DNA of 24,114 nt from SLJK01 sp964567295. Its GTDB lineage: Bacteria; Bacillota; Dethiobacteria; DTU022; UBA8154. The stretch covers positions 1-24,114 of the forward strand of contig CAZMLU010000025.1 in NCBI GenBank assembly GCA_964567295.1, given 5' to 3'. This document shows, in pieces, positions 7,221 through 14,638 of the stretch; positions within the stretch are counted from its first letter, which is position 1; every line of letters begins with the position of its first letter. The notes under the pieces are model-generated. The model saw only the letters and a program-made list of their open reading frames with translations, had not been told where the DNA came from and did not search any database. The translations under genes and the position numbers were made by a program.

Positions 7221-8213
7221 TTATGACAGGCACTTTTTGCCCTGCCAGGAACCGCGCTGCTTCAATTCTCTCTCCACCTTCTGTACAAAAAGGCCCCTGG
7301 AGGTTTGCCAGTTTGGACCCAGCAGCAACTCCGGCCTTGTAACTTCTGCCAGAAGTCGATGTACGGCAATATCATCTCGCAATATTTCTAACTGGTCACA
7401 GAGGAGCTGAACATAATCCTCTTCCTCCAATAGCTCCAGCTCCCCCTGTAAATAAAGCTTTTCCAGAAGAGTTCCTTTCAGCACTTGCAGTTGATGAAAC
7501 TTGATACCCTGTATGGGAAGTCCACTGAGGCGGCGTACTGTTTCAAGCATATCTTCCCGGGATTCTCCCGGAAGTCCGTTTATAAGGTGAACACAGAGAT
7601 AAATACCTCTTTCATGGCCATGCTGAACGGCATTTACAAATGAATTATAATCATGACCTCTATTGATAAGCTGTAGCGTCCTGTTGTGAGAAGACTGCAA
7701 CCCAAGCTCCACCCAGAGGTGGTAGTCATTCACATAAGATTCCAACAAACCAAAGACAGATGAAGAAAGACAATCCGGCCTAGTGGCAATACTTAATCCT
7801 ATAACTCCCGGCGTCTCTATAGCCTCCCGGTAGAGGTTGTCCAGGTATGAAATATCCCCATAAGTGTTACTGTAGGACTGGAAGTAGGCCAGGTACTTGC
7901 GCCTGGGAGCAACGCATTTATTCTCAGAAAGTGTCTGGTCATGATAAACGCCGCCTTTCCGGATTCCCCTTTCCGCCCTGCCCTGGTATAAAAGGATCTG
8001 CTCCCTAATCCCTTTTTGCTTTCTGTCCTCTTTTCTGGAAAGGGCTGAGTGGCTAAAACCCGGATTATAGCAATAGATGCATCCTTTTGTAGAAATAGTC
8101 CCATCCCTGTTCGGACAAGTTAACCCGGCATCTAAGGGAATTTTATACACTTTTTCATCAAATTTTTTTTTAAAAAAACTGCTCAGCCGATAATACCAGC
8201 CAGGATAAGACAA
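7221..8213 (-). CDS. Radical SAM protein, TIGR01212 (YhcC/YtqA) family
   Basis: Radical SAM protein of the conserved but functionally undefined TIGR01212 family. The 330 residues match from the start: GWYYRLSSFFKKKFDEKVYKIPLDAG, then LTCPNRDGTISTKGCIYC, whose Cys33, Cys45 and Cys48 are the expected cluster ligands with the family's unusual wide first spacing. Further on are YFQSYSNTYGD, LSIATRPDCL, WVELGLQS and HLINGLPGE, standard for the family barrel. The start is TTG at 8213, nine bases after AAAGGATGG; no in-frame ATG is near. The gene begins 23 bases after mnmG and ends 34 bases before the second radical SAM gene. Identification of the family is firm; the substrate is not known to me. 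Confidence 0.92.
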   Translation of the reverse strand: MSYPGWYYRLSSFFKKKFDEKVYKIPLDAGLTCPNRDGTISTKGCIYCYNPGFSHSALSRKEDRKQKGIREQILLYQGRAERGIRKGGVYHDQTLSENKCVAPRRKYLAYFQSYSNTYGDISYLDNLYREAIETPGVIGLSIATRPDCLSSSVFGLLESYVNDYHLWVELGLQSSHNRTLQLINRGHDYNSFVNAVQHGHERGIYLCVHLINGLPGESREDMLETVRRLSGLPIQGIKFHQLQVLKGTLLEKLYLQGELELLEEEDYVQLLCDQLEILRDDIAVHRLLAEVTRPELLLGPNWQTSRGLFVQKVERELKQRGSWQGKKCLS

Positions 8214-8236
8214 AACATCAAGCCATCCTTTCTTAT

Positions 8237-10177
8237 CTATGATGAAAATTGTTCTGTATCGCTTTCTCCTTGCAAAGGTTTTTTGTGACGGGGACCTCTT
8301 TCCAAGTACAAAGCTAATATCGAGAGATCCGCAGGAGTTACACCGTCTATACGAGAGGCCTGTCCCAGCGTCCTGGGCCTTATATCTTTCAACTTTTGCC
8401 TGGCTTCATGGGACAGGTTATTAACCTGGTCATAAGAAAAAGTTTCTGGAATCACCTTGGAGTCAAGACGAGCTACCTGCTTTACAGCAGACGCTTGTTT
8501 AGCAATGTAACCGGCATATTTAATATGTGTATCTACCTCATTTCTTATCTCCTCGTCTGCAATAAAGTTTACATCACCCTCTTCAACAAGCTCATGCAAC
8601 TTAGAGTAGCTAAGCTCTGGTCTTTTTAAAAGTTCCGCCAGGGAATGGGGTTTGGAAAGTGGAGCAGATCCTTTTTTCACCAATCTTGTGTTTACTGAAG
8701 TATTAGGAAAAAGGCGATAGTTTTTCAATTTTGCCATTTCTTCTTCTATGAATTTTTTTTTCTCCTGATAAATTTTAAAGCGTTCTTCTCCAACCAATCC
8801 CAAACGGTAACCTTTTTCCGTAAGGCGCAAATCCGCATTATCATGCCTCAAAAGAAGCCTGTATTCACAGCGGGATGTAAACATACGGTACGGCTCACTC
8901 ACACCTTTCGTCACCAGATCATCAATGAGTACTCCGATATAGGCTTCGGTCCTCTCCAAAATAAAAGGATGGTTCCCGCGGCATTGCAGAGCAGCATTTA
9001 TCCCTGCTATCAGCCCCTGAGCAGCAGCTTCTTCGTAACCCGTAGTGCCGTTAATCTGCCCTGCAAAAAAAAGACCACCTATTATTTTTGTTTCCAGGGT
9101 ATCATTAAGTTGCATCGGCGGGAAAAAGTCGTATTCAATAGCATAAGCTGGCCTGGTAATAACCACCTCTTCTAGGCCAGGTATAGTCCTTAAAAAAGCA
9201 TATTGCATCTCTTCCGGTAACCCCGTGGAGATTCCCTGCAGGTACATCTCTTCTGACCCTTCGCTCTCCGGTTCGATAAAGATAGGGTGTCTGGGGCGAC
9301 CCTTAAATCTGATCACCTTATCCTCAATAGAAGGACAATAGCGGGGACCTTTCCCTCTTATTAAGCCTGAGTAGAGAGGAGCTGAGTTAATATTATCCAG
9401 GATCAGTTTGTGAGTGTTTTCATTGGTATAAGTTAGAAAGCAGGGGATATCTTTAAAATTTCTTTCCCGAGTAGTGTACGAAAATGTACCTACCCCCTGC
9501 TCACCTGGAACCTTTGTAAGGCCATGGAAGTCAATACTTCTCCTGTAAACACGGGGAGGTGTTCCCGTTTTAAAGCGGTCTACCTGGAAACCAAGAGAAA
9601 CAAGATTCTCAGCCAACCCAGTGGAGGGAGATTGGTTGCCCGGCCCGCCAGAAAAGTGGCTGTGGCCGATAAAGATCTCGGCATTTAGGTAAACTCCCGC
9701 TGCCAAAACCACGGTTCTGGCAAAATAGGTGCTGCCCTGTCGGGTTTGAACACCTTTTACTTTCCCATGATCTACCATTATTTTCTCTACGGCTCCCTCA
9801 CGCAGGGTTAAAAAAGGCTCTTTTTCCAAGAGCAGCTTCATTCCCCTTTGGTAGGCATCTTTGTCGATCTGAGCCCTCAATGCTTGCACAGCCGGGCCTT
9901 TGCCCGTGTTAAGGCGTCTCATTTGGAGAGCATGCTGGTCCCCATGGGCACCCATGACCCCTCCCAAGGCATCTATCTCTTTTATGAGGTGCGCTTTCCC
10001 GGGCCCTCCCAAAGAAGGATTGCAGGCCATTAGGGCAGGGTGGTCCAGTGAAGGGGCAATAAGAAGAGTAGTACAGCCGAGCCTTGAGGAAGCAACTGCC
10101 GCTTCACATCCAGCATGGCCAGCACCAATTACAATCACCTCATATTGTTCCTGATGAAAAGCATTTCCGCTGTCCAA
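8237..10177 (-). CDS. mnmG: tRNA uridine-5-carboxymethylaminomethyl modification enzyme MnmG (GidA)
   Basis: FAD enzyme that, with the GTPase MnmE, modifies the wobble uridine (U34) of certain tRNAs. The 646-residue protein shows the dinucleotide-binding VIGAGHAGCEAA (residues 17-27), ACNPSLGGPGKAHLIKEIDALGG, KTGTPPRV, FAGQINGTTGYEEAAAQG, and the C-terminal helical domain with EPYRMFTSRCEYRLLLRHDNAD. Length is standard. The start is TTG at 10177, with AAGGAG eight bases upstream. mnmE, rsmG and the usual replication-origin neighbours are absent; instead two radical SAM genes follow at 23- and 34-base gaps. Its own promoter is visible upstream. Confidence 0.98.
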   Translation of the reverse strand: MDSGNAFHQEQYEVIVIGAGHAGCEAAVASSRLGCTTLLIAPSLDHPALMACNPSLGGPGKAHLIKEIDALGGVMGAHGDQHALQMRRLNTGKGPAVQALRAQIDKDAYQRGMKLLLEKEPFLTLREGAVEKIMVDHGKVKGVQTRQGSTYFARTVVLAAGVYLNAEIFIGHSHFSGGPGNQSPSTGLAENLVSLGFQVDRFKTGTPPRVYRRSIDFHGLTKVPGEQGVGTFSYTTRERNFKDIPCFLTYTNENTHKLILDNINSAPLYSGLIRGKGPRYCPSIEDKVIRFKGRPRHPIFIEPESEGSEEMYLQGISTGLPEEMQYAFLRTIPGLEEVVITRPAYAIEYDFFPPMQLNDTLETKIIGGLFFAGQINGTTGYEEAAAQGLIAGINAALQCRGNHPFILERTEAYIGVLIDDLVTKGVSEPYRMFTSRCEYRLLLRHDNADLRLTEKGYRLGLVGEERFKIYQEKKKFIEEEMAKLKNYRLFPNTSVNTRLVKKGSAPLSKPHSLAELLKRPELSYSKLHELVEEGDVNFIADEEIRNEVDTHIKYAGYIAKQASAVKQVARLDSKVIPETFSYDQVNNLSHEARQKLKDIRPRTLGQASRIDGVTPADLSILALYLERGPRHKKPLQGESDTEQFSS

Positions 10178-10248
10178 AGTTTTAACTCCTTAATGATTAT
10201 GCTGCCTAGTCATTTTGACATCCATGTTAAAAACTATTTTCAAGGAAA

Positions 10249-10277
10249 ATTATAGCATAATAAAGAATGGAAAACAA
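10249..10277 (-). promoter_or_regulatory. Promoter of the mnmG operon
   Basis: On the minus strand, TTGTTT (10272-10277), 17-bp spacer ending TGC (extended -10), TATAAT (10249-10254), about 72 bp ahead of the mnmG start. The perfect extended -10 compensates for a weak -35. Confidence 0.6.
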
Positions 10278-10316
10278 AGATGGAAAAGTAGAAACAAAGG
10301 AGATAATATTGGATGT

Positions 10317-10388
10317 TAGATAGGTGCCAAGAAAACGAGCTTCAAAAATTATTATTTGCGCTGGCTCCATTCTCTTGGCACCTATCTA
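10317..10388. repeat. 72-nt element with perfect 16-bp terminal inverted repeats
   Basis: TAGATAGGTGCCAAGA (10317-10332) is matched exactly by its reverse complement at 10373-10388. The 40-nt interior adds a GAGC/GCTC pair and an AAAT/ATTT pair, so the whole folds as an imperfect long hairpin. It begins two bases beyond the stop codon of the P-II remnant. There is no proper U-run on either strand, so it is not an ordinary terminator. It could be a small palindromic (REP-like or MITE-like) repeat or a structured RNA; a single copy is seen in this window. Confidence 0.7.
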
Positions 10389-10390
10389 TT

Positions 10391-10555
10391 TTAAAGCGCT
10401 TTTTCGCCACGGTCACCAGTACGAATACGTATCGCCTCTTCCACTGGGAGAATGAATATCTTTCCATCCCCTATATTGCCTGTGCGGCAGACCTTTTGAA
10501 CCATTTCTACTACCCGCTCTACCTTTTCATCTCTTACAACCATCTCTATTTTTTC
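10391..10555 (-). pseudogene. Truncated P-II nitrogen regulator (GlnB/GlnK) remnant, C-terminal half only
   Basis: About 53 codons on the minus strand translate to the C-terminal half of a P-II protein: KIEMVVRDEKVERVVEMV, CRTGNIGDGKIFILPVEE, AIRIRTGDRGEKAL, stop TAA at 10391-10393. These are the B-loop and C-loop regions. The N-terminal half, including the T-loop and its uridylylated tyrosine, is absent. Going upstream, the P-II reading is interrupted by an in-frame TGA (10568-10570) that lies inside the glnA terminator hairpin, and the T-run of that terminator directly abuts the P-II sequence. The only in-frame ATG (10541-10543) has no ribosome site. This fits a deletion that removed the promoter and first half of a P-II gene formerly downstream of glnA. 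The remaining codons are intact, so the loss may be recent. Confidence 0.85.
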
Positions 10556-10590
10556 AAAAAAAGGCGCTCAAATCTTAATTGAGCGCCTTT
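10556..10590 (-). terminator. Rho-independent terminator of glnA
   Basis: On the minus strand, TTGAGCGCC and its complement form a perfect 9-bp stem (10563-10571 with 10579-10587), extended by A-T pairs, with a 7-base loop and a run of seven T at 10562-10556. It lies about 97 bases after the glnA stop. It is the strongest terminator in the window. Confidence 0.93.
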
Positions 10591-10687
10591 ACTCGTTGGT
10601 TTATTAAAATGTATTCAGGAAAAGTCAAATCCAATTTGCCTGTAAAAGAGCAAATTTATTTCCCAACTTCATAGGTGTTGTTTCGAC

Positions 10688-12016
10688 TCAGAATCTGGCA
10701 AGATATTTTTCTACTTCCCACCCGTGAACCGCTGTGCGGAAACTGTCCCATTCAATGGTCTTCGCCTCACGGAAACGATTCCAGATATGTCCACCCAGCG
10801 CTTCCTGGATAACTTCGTCCTTTTCAAGTTCGGCTAACGTACCTTCCAGGCTATCAGGTAAGCTAAAGATATTGCTTGAAAGCCTTTCTTTTTCGCTCAA
10901 GGCATATATATTTCGCTCCTCTGATGGGGGAGGAATCAAACCCTTCTTGATCCCGTCTAAACCGGCCTTCAACATAACGGCCAGAGCCAGGTAGGGATTA
11001 CAGGTAGGATCAGGGCTGCGCAGTTCTACACGGGTTCCCAAGCCGCGGCGGGCTGGAATTCTTATAAGTGGACTGCGATTCCTCTTGGACCAGGCAACAT
11101 ACACAGGTGCCTCATAGCCTGGCACCAACCTTTTGTAAGAGTTTACCGTGGGGTTGGTAATAGCCGTGAAAGCAGGAGCATGTTCCAACAAGCCAGCAAT
11201 ATAACCCATGGCCTCCTTGCTCAATTCATGTTCACTATTGGGATCATAAAAAATGTTGTCCTCTCCTTTGAATAAGGACATGTGAGTGTGCATCCCCGAG
11301 CCGTTAATGCCAAAAATAGGCTTTGCCATAAATGAGGCATGGAGACCGTGCCTTTGTGCCACCGTGCGTACTACAAAACGAAAAGTTGCCAGGCTATCGG
11401 CAGTGACCAACGCTTCTGCATATTTAAAATCAATTTCGTGCTGGCCTGGGGCTACTTCGTGATGAGAAGCCTCTACTTCAAATCCCATTTCGGAAAGGGT
11501 GAGCACCATGTCACGCCTGGCATTTTCAGCCAGATCTGCAGGTGTCATATCGAAATAACCAGCCTTATCATGGGTCTTCAAAGTAGGATTACCTTCTTCA
11601 TCAGTATGAAAAAGAAAGAATTCCGCTTCGGGGCCGGCATTCATGAAATAGCCCATCTCCTGTGCTTCAGCAATCACCTTCTTCAGCCTACCCCTGGGGC
11701 ACCCTTCAAAAGGTTCTCCATCTGGATTGTAAACATCACAAATCATGCGAGCTACAGCCCCTTCTTTTGGCTTCCAGGGCAAAAGAACAAAAGTATCTGG
11801 ATCCGGCCTGAGATTCATATCAGACTCTTCAATACGGACAAACCCTTCAATCGATGAACCATCGAACTGAATTTCTCCTTCAAGCGCTTTAGGAAGCTGC
11901 TCTGCCGGAATAGCTACATTTTTCAGGACACCGAAGATATCGGTGAACTGAAGGCGGACAAATTTAACATTCAGTTCCTCTGCCATACGCAATACTTCCT
12001 CTTTAGTAAATCCCAT
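10688..12016 (-). CDS. glnA: Glutamine synthetase type I (GSI-alpha)
   Basis: Makes glutamine from glutamate, ammonia and ATP. The 442-residue protein has the GSI landmarks FDGSSIEGF, NAGPEAEFFLF, EVAPGQHEIDF, the ATP-binding KPIFGINGSGMHTHMSL, NSYKRLVPGYEAPVYVAWSKRNRS and RVELRSPDPTCNPYLALA. The short length and absence of the adenylylation segment put it with the GSI-alpha enzymes of Firmicutes, which are regulated by feedback and expression rather than adenylylation. The ATG at 12016 has AAGGAG ten bases upstream. It lies downstream of an ANTAR antiterminator gene, with an attenuator-like leader in the 137-base gap, and ends in a strong terminator. A TATAAT at the 3' side of the leader could be a second, internal promoter but lacks a good -35. 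Confidence 0.98.
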   Translation of the reverse strand: MGFTKEEVLRMAEELNVKFVRLQFTDIFGVLKNVAIPAEQLPKALEGEIQFDGSSIEGFVRIEESDMNLRPDPDTFVLLPWKPKEGAVARMICDVYNPDGEPFEGCPRGRLKKVIAEAQEMGYFMNAGPEAEFFLFHTDEEGNPTLKTHDKAGYFDMTPADLAENARRDMVLTLSEMGFEVEASHHEVAPGQHEIDFKYAEALVTADSLATFRFVVRTVAQRHGLHASFMAKPIFGINGSGMHTHMSLFKGEDNIFYDPNSEHELSKEAMGYIAGLLEHAPAFTAITNPTVNSYKRLVPGYEAPVYVAWSKRNRSPLIRIPARRGLGTRVELRSPDPTCNPYLALAVMLKAGLDGIKKGLIPPPSEERNIYALSEKERLSSNIFSLPDSLEGTLAELEKDEVIQEALGGHIWNRFREAKTIEWDSFRTAVHGWEVEKYLARF

Positions 12017-12054
12017 TTAAAATCAACTCCTTTTCCATTAATGACTTATTATAC

Positions 12055-12107
12055 AAAAAACGCCCCCAGCGTCTTTAAACGCTGCAAGGGCGCCCTTGCC
12101 CTAACAA
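12055..12107 (-). promoter_or_regulatory. glnA leader: ANTAR-type hexaloop hairpin overlapping a terminator
   Basis: Minus-strand RNA. A hairpin AGGGC-[AAGGGC]-GCCCU has a six-base loop (12092-12097) with A at position 1 and G at position 4, the signature of RNAs bound by ANTAR proteins. Its 3' arm is also the 5' arm of a second hairpin, CGCCC-UUG-CAGCGU-[UUAAAG]-ACGCUG-G-GGGCG (12061-12092), followed by UUUUUU (12060-12055), a rho-independent terminator. The two folds exclude each other. The overlapping 16-nt palindrome GCAAGGGCGCCCTTGC is at 12084-12099. A 6-bp stem AACAAT/ATTGTT lies just upstream but has a 16-nt loop, so the first of the two hexaloops expected in ANTAR targets is not clearly visible. 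The sequence may also simply end transcripts of the ANTAR gene. Confidence 0.7.
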
Positions 12108-12153
12108 TACTTACTTGGTTGGAAATTGTTTTTCTCACATACTCAAAAAAACT

Positions 12154-12723
12154 TCAGTTAATTGCTCTAAAAATATTTTCTGCTACTTTTTTTAAGGGAA
12201 GGCGAAGATCCATGCTTTTTTTTTGTAAAAAACGGTAAGCCTGCTCCTCGTCCAGGGAAAGATCCCGCATAATGACTCCCTTAGCCCTTTCGATGATAGT
12301 GCGCGACTGCAGTTTTTCTTTTAGCTCTCGCAGTTCACTTCGCAATTCTTTCTTGCGTTGGAACTCTACCCAAAGTGTCTCCAATACGGCACTTAAAACC
12401 ACATCATCAACCGGCAGAGTAAAAACCAGGCCAGAAAACGTTTTATAATTCATAGCTCGGTGGAATTCTCTTTTTGTACCATCCACGAGCAGAACCGCTG
12501 CCAGGGATTCCTGTTCAATGATTTCGGCAGTTTCCCATATGTTCCCTGGAAACGAGACTTCCATAACAGCCAACTGGGGCTGAACTTTGCGCAAAATCCT
12601 CAGAAATTGCATGGAATTGCTACCTTCGCCTACACAATGGTGTCCACCCATGGAAAGGAGAGAAACTATTGTCTTTCTATCACTATCATCCGGTATTCCC
12701 ATACAGTATTCCAGGCTCTCCAT
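12154..12723 (-). CDS. ANTAR-domain transcription antiterminator with pseudo-receiver domain
   Basis: Predicted RNA-binding regulator that prevents termination in nitrogen-gene leaders. From the ATG at 12723 it has 189 residues: an atypical receiver-like domain (to about residue 110), a charged coiled coil (EFQRKKELRSELRELKEKL), and a C-terminal ANTAR domain with RTIIERAKGVIMRDLSLDEEQAYRFLQKKSMD and LKKVAENI. At the position of the phospho-aspartate the receiver reads AVMEVS, so conventional phosphorylation is unlikely. The frame continues upstream to a TTG at 12765, but only the ATG (or GTG at 12729) follows a ribosome site, AAGGAAGG. It resembles the ANTAR regulators found beside glnA in clostridia. 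It is 137 bases upstream of glnA behind a consensus promoter. Confidence 0.9.
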   Translation of the reverse strand: MESLEYCMGIPDDSDRKTIVSLLSMGGHHCVGEGSNSMQFLRILRKVQPQLAVMEVSFPGNIWETAEIIEQESLAAVLLVDGTKREFHRAMNYKTFSGLVFTLPVDDVVLSAVLETLWVEFQRKKELRSELRELKEKLQSRTIIERAKGVIMRDLSLDEEQAYRFLQKKSMDLRLPLKKVAENIFRAIN

Positions 12724-12795
12724 GTCCACCGGCCCTTCCTTGATATAATAAAAAACCTGCCTCAAAATTAAAACTGACTGGTTATCTATCTTTGC

Positions 12796-12824
12796 ATTAT
12801 AATATAACTACTTTTTCCTGTCAA
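12796..12824 (-). promoter_or_regulatory. Consensus promoter of the ANTAR-glnA unit
   Basis: On the minus strand, TTGACA (12819-12824), 17-bp spacer, TATAAT (12796-12801): both hexamers and spacing are perfect. It sits between the nadE stop and the ANTAR gene, so this unit can be transcribed independently of the glt operon upstream. Confidence 0.9.
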
Positions 12825-12826
12825 GC

Positions 12827-12856
12827 ATTTTGGAAAGTTATTTCATATTATGAAAT
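12827..12856 (-). promoter_or_regulatory. Candidate operator upstream of the ANTAR-glnA promoter
   Basis: TTCCAAAAT (minus strand, 12827-12835) lies two bases upstream of the -35 and is identical to the sequence in the same place at the glt promoter. About 20 bp further upstream is the dyad ATTTCAT-AAT-ATGAAAT (12840-12856), overlapping the last codons of nadE. The glt promoter has a related TTCCATAAT at the equivalent spot. The shared layout suggests one regulator for both promoters; which protein binds is unknown. Confidence 0.5.
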
Positions 12857-14529
12857 ACTCCCCGGACTAATGGCATCCTTCTCCCGCTTCCAAAAGCTCT
12901 TTTGGTCACCCGCAGACCCGGTGCAGACTGAAACCTTTTGTGTTCCGACCTATCAACCATGGTCAAGACCTCTCCCGCCAGATTTTCTTGGAAGCCTTGC
13001 ACTTTTAATTCTTCGAGATATTTGTTTTCTTCAATATAGGAATGCAGTATTTTGTCCAAAATGCGGTAAGAGGGCAATGAATCCTGATCTTTCTGTGCAG
13101 GCCGAAGTTCTGCTGAGGGCTCCTTGTTTATCACCGAACGAGGAATTATATCCTTTCCTGCCCTGTCGTTAATATAACGAGCGAGCTGGTAAACCATTCC
13201 TTTAGGCACATCCGCAAGCACCGCCAGCCCCCCACACATGTCCCCGTATAAAGTACAATAACCTACGGCCAATTCTGACTTATTACCGGTAGAAAGAACA
13301 AGGCGGTTTTCCCTGTTGGAGATAAACATAAGGATATTTCCCCTGATACGCGCCTGAATATTCTCGTCTGCCAAGTCCATAACAGGATCTCCAGGCACGT
13401 TTAAGATCTTCATGAAAGCCTTAAAGGGCTCCTCAATTGAAATTATCTTGGATTTTATTTGCAAGTTGTCTGACAATGTTTCGGAATCTAAAAGACTGTG
13501 GTCTGAGGAATAGCGCGAAGGCATCATGATACCTAAAACATTTTCCGGACCCAGGGCTACAACAGCCAGGGCTGCTGTTACTGCCGAGTCAATACCTCCA
13601 CTTAGCCCTATGGCCACCTCTGCAAAACCCGTTTTGCGCAAGTAATCCTTTATTCCCAACTGTAAAGCGCGGTAGACCGAGCCCACTCCTTCCTCCTCCG
13701 CTTCTGCTTCATTTTTCACCCCCTCTGCACAATCACTAAGGAAAGAGTCTTCTGTAATCTCATAGGAATCGCTTTCGCAATAGAATAACGCCTCCTGAAA
13801 GGCTTCCGCCTGGTATATTTGATGCCCATTGCTTGAGCAAACCACGCTGTTACCATCAAATATTAGCTCGTCATTGCCTCCCACCTGGTTAACAAAAAAT
13901 AGTCCCACACTGTACTTCGAAGCCAGGGAACGAAACATCTTCTCCCTATAGCTGGCTTTTCCCAGGTGGTAAGGAGAGGCAGAAATATTTATCAGCAAAT
14001 CTACATCCTGTGCCAAAAGCTCTTCTAAGGGGTCTTCCTGATAAAACCTTTGTCCAAAGAAATCCTTATCATTCCAGATGTCTTCACAAACGGTTATTGC
14101 CACTTTATGACCTTCGATAAAAGCCAGGCTACGCTGCGAAGCAGGGTAAAAATAGCGGTTTTCATCAAAAACATCATAATTAGGAAGAAGTGTTTTCGAA
14201 TGTACGGAAAGAATTTTCCCATCCTTTAAGAGCAGAGCAGAGTTAAACAGTAGCCCATCATAAGAAGGTTCTCGCCAAGGAACACCTAAAACCACATTAA
14301 CTCCTTCTGTGGCGGGAACAATCTCTTCCAAAACCTTTTGCTCAACTGCATCAAGAAAAGCATCATACAGTAACAGATCCCGGGGAGGATAGCCGGTAAC
14401 TACCAACTCAGGAAAAACAACCAAGTGAGCAGAGGCAAGGCGTGCCCTGGAAATAACTTGCAAGATCGTAGCAACATTATCATCCAGCGCCCCGATAGTA
14501 GGGTTAAGCTGGGCTACCGCAATTTTCAA
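12838..14529 (-). CDS. nadE: Glutamine-dependent NAD+ synthetase
   Basis: Last step of NAD synthesis: amidation of nicotinate adenine dinucleotide using ammonia released from glutamine. The 563 residues divide into an N-terminal nitrilase-type glutaminase domain (1 to about 250) with the catalytic triad Glu41 (FPELVVTGYPPRD), Lys112 (HSKTLLPNY) and Cys148 (VCEDIW), and a C-terminal synthetase domain with the PP-loop SGGIDS (310-315), STGNKSELAVGYCTLYGD and KDQDSLPSY. Length is normal for bacterial two-domain NadE. The TTG at 14529 follows GGGAGGTG by seven bases. It lies 109 bases after the glutamate synthase genes on the same strand, possibly as the last gene of that operon. Confidence 0.97.
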   Translation of the reverse strand: MKIAVAQLNPTIGALDDNVATILQVISRARLASAHLVVFPELVVTGYPPRDLLLYDAFLDAVEQKVLEEIVPATEGVNVVLGVPWREPSYDGLLFNSALLLKDGKILSVHSKTLLPNYDVFDENRYFYPASQRSLAFIEGHKVAITVCEDIWNDKDFFGQRFYQEDPLEELLAQDVDLLINISASPYHLGKASYREKMFRSLASKYSVGLFFVNQVGGNDELIFDGNSVVCSSNGHQIYQAEAFQEALFYCESDSYEITEDSFLSDCAEGVKNEAEAEEEGVGSVYRALQLGIKDYLRKTGFAEVAIGLSGGIDSAVTAALAVVALGPENVLGIMMPSRYSSDHSLLDSETLSDNLQIKSKIISIEEPFKAFMKILNVPGDPVMDLADENIQARIRGNILMFISNRENRLVLSTGNKSELAVGYCTLYGDMCGGLAVLADVPKGMVYQLARYINDRAGKDIIPRSVINKEPSAELRPAQKDQDSLPSYRILDKILHSYIEENKYLEELKVQGFQENLAGEVLTMVDRSEHKRFQSAPGLRVTKRAFGSGRRMPLVRGVFHNMK

Positions 14530-14562
14530 TTCAAGACACCTCCCTTTGCGAGTTTTATGGCT

Positions 14563-14596
14563 AAAAAAATCAAAAGGTGAGCTACTTTCCCCTTTT
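14563..14596 (-). terminator. Weak terminator-like hairpin between glt genes and nadE
   Basis: On the minus strand, AAAAGG (14591-14596) pairs with CCTTTT (14572-14577) and is followed by GATTTTTTT. The 6-bp A-rich stem is weak, so it may reduce rather than stop read-through into nadE. Confidence 0.35.
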
Positions 14597-14638
14597 AAAT
14601 CTGAAGAGAAACAATTGCCCTACAGACTCTTATTCCTC

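Noticed and set aside
10313..10582. Open frame of 89 codons on the plus strand
   Set aside because: It is the shadow of the P-II remnant, the glnA terminator and the 72-nt repeat on the other strand; the minus-strand reading gives a clear P-II match.
12022..12056. TATAAT directly after the glnA leader terminator as a separate glnA promoter
   Set aside because: The -10 is perfect but no -35-like hexamer lies at a proper distance, since that position falls in the terminator stem.
12055..12107. T-box or glutamine riboswitch as explanation of the glnA leader
   Set aside because: No T-box sequence or known glutamine-aptamer core is visible; the A1/G4 hexaloop plus adjacent ANTAR gene explains it better.
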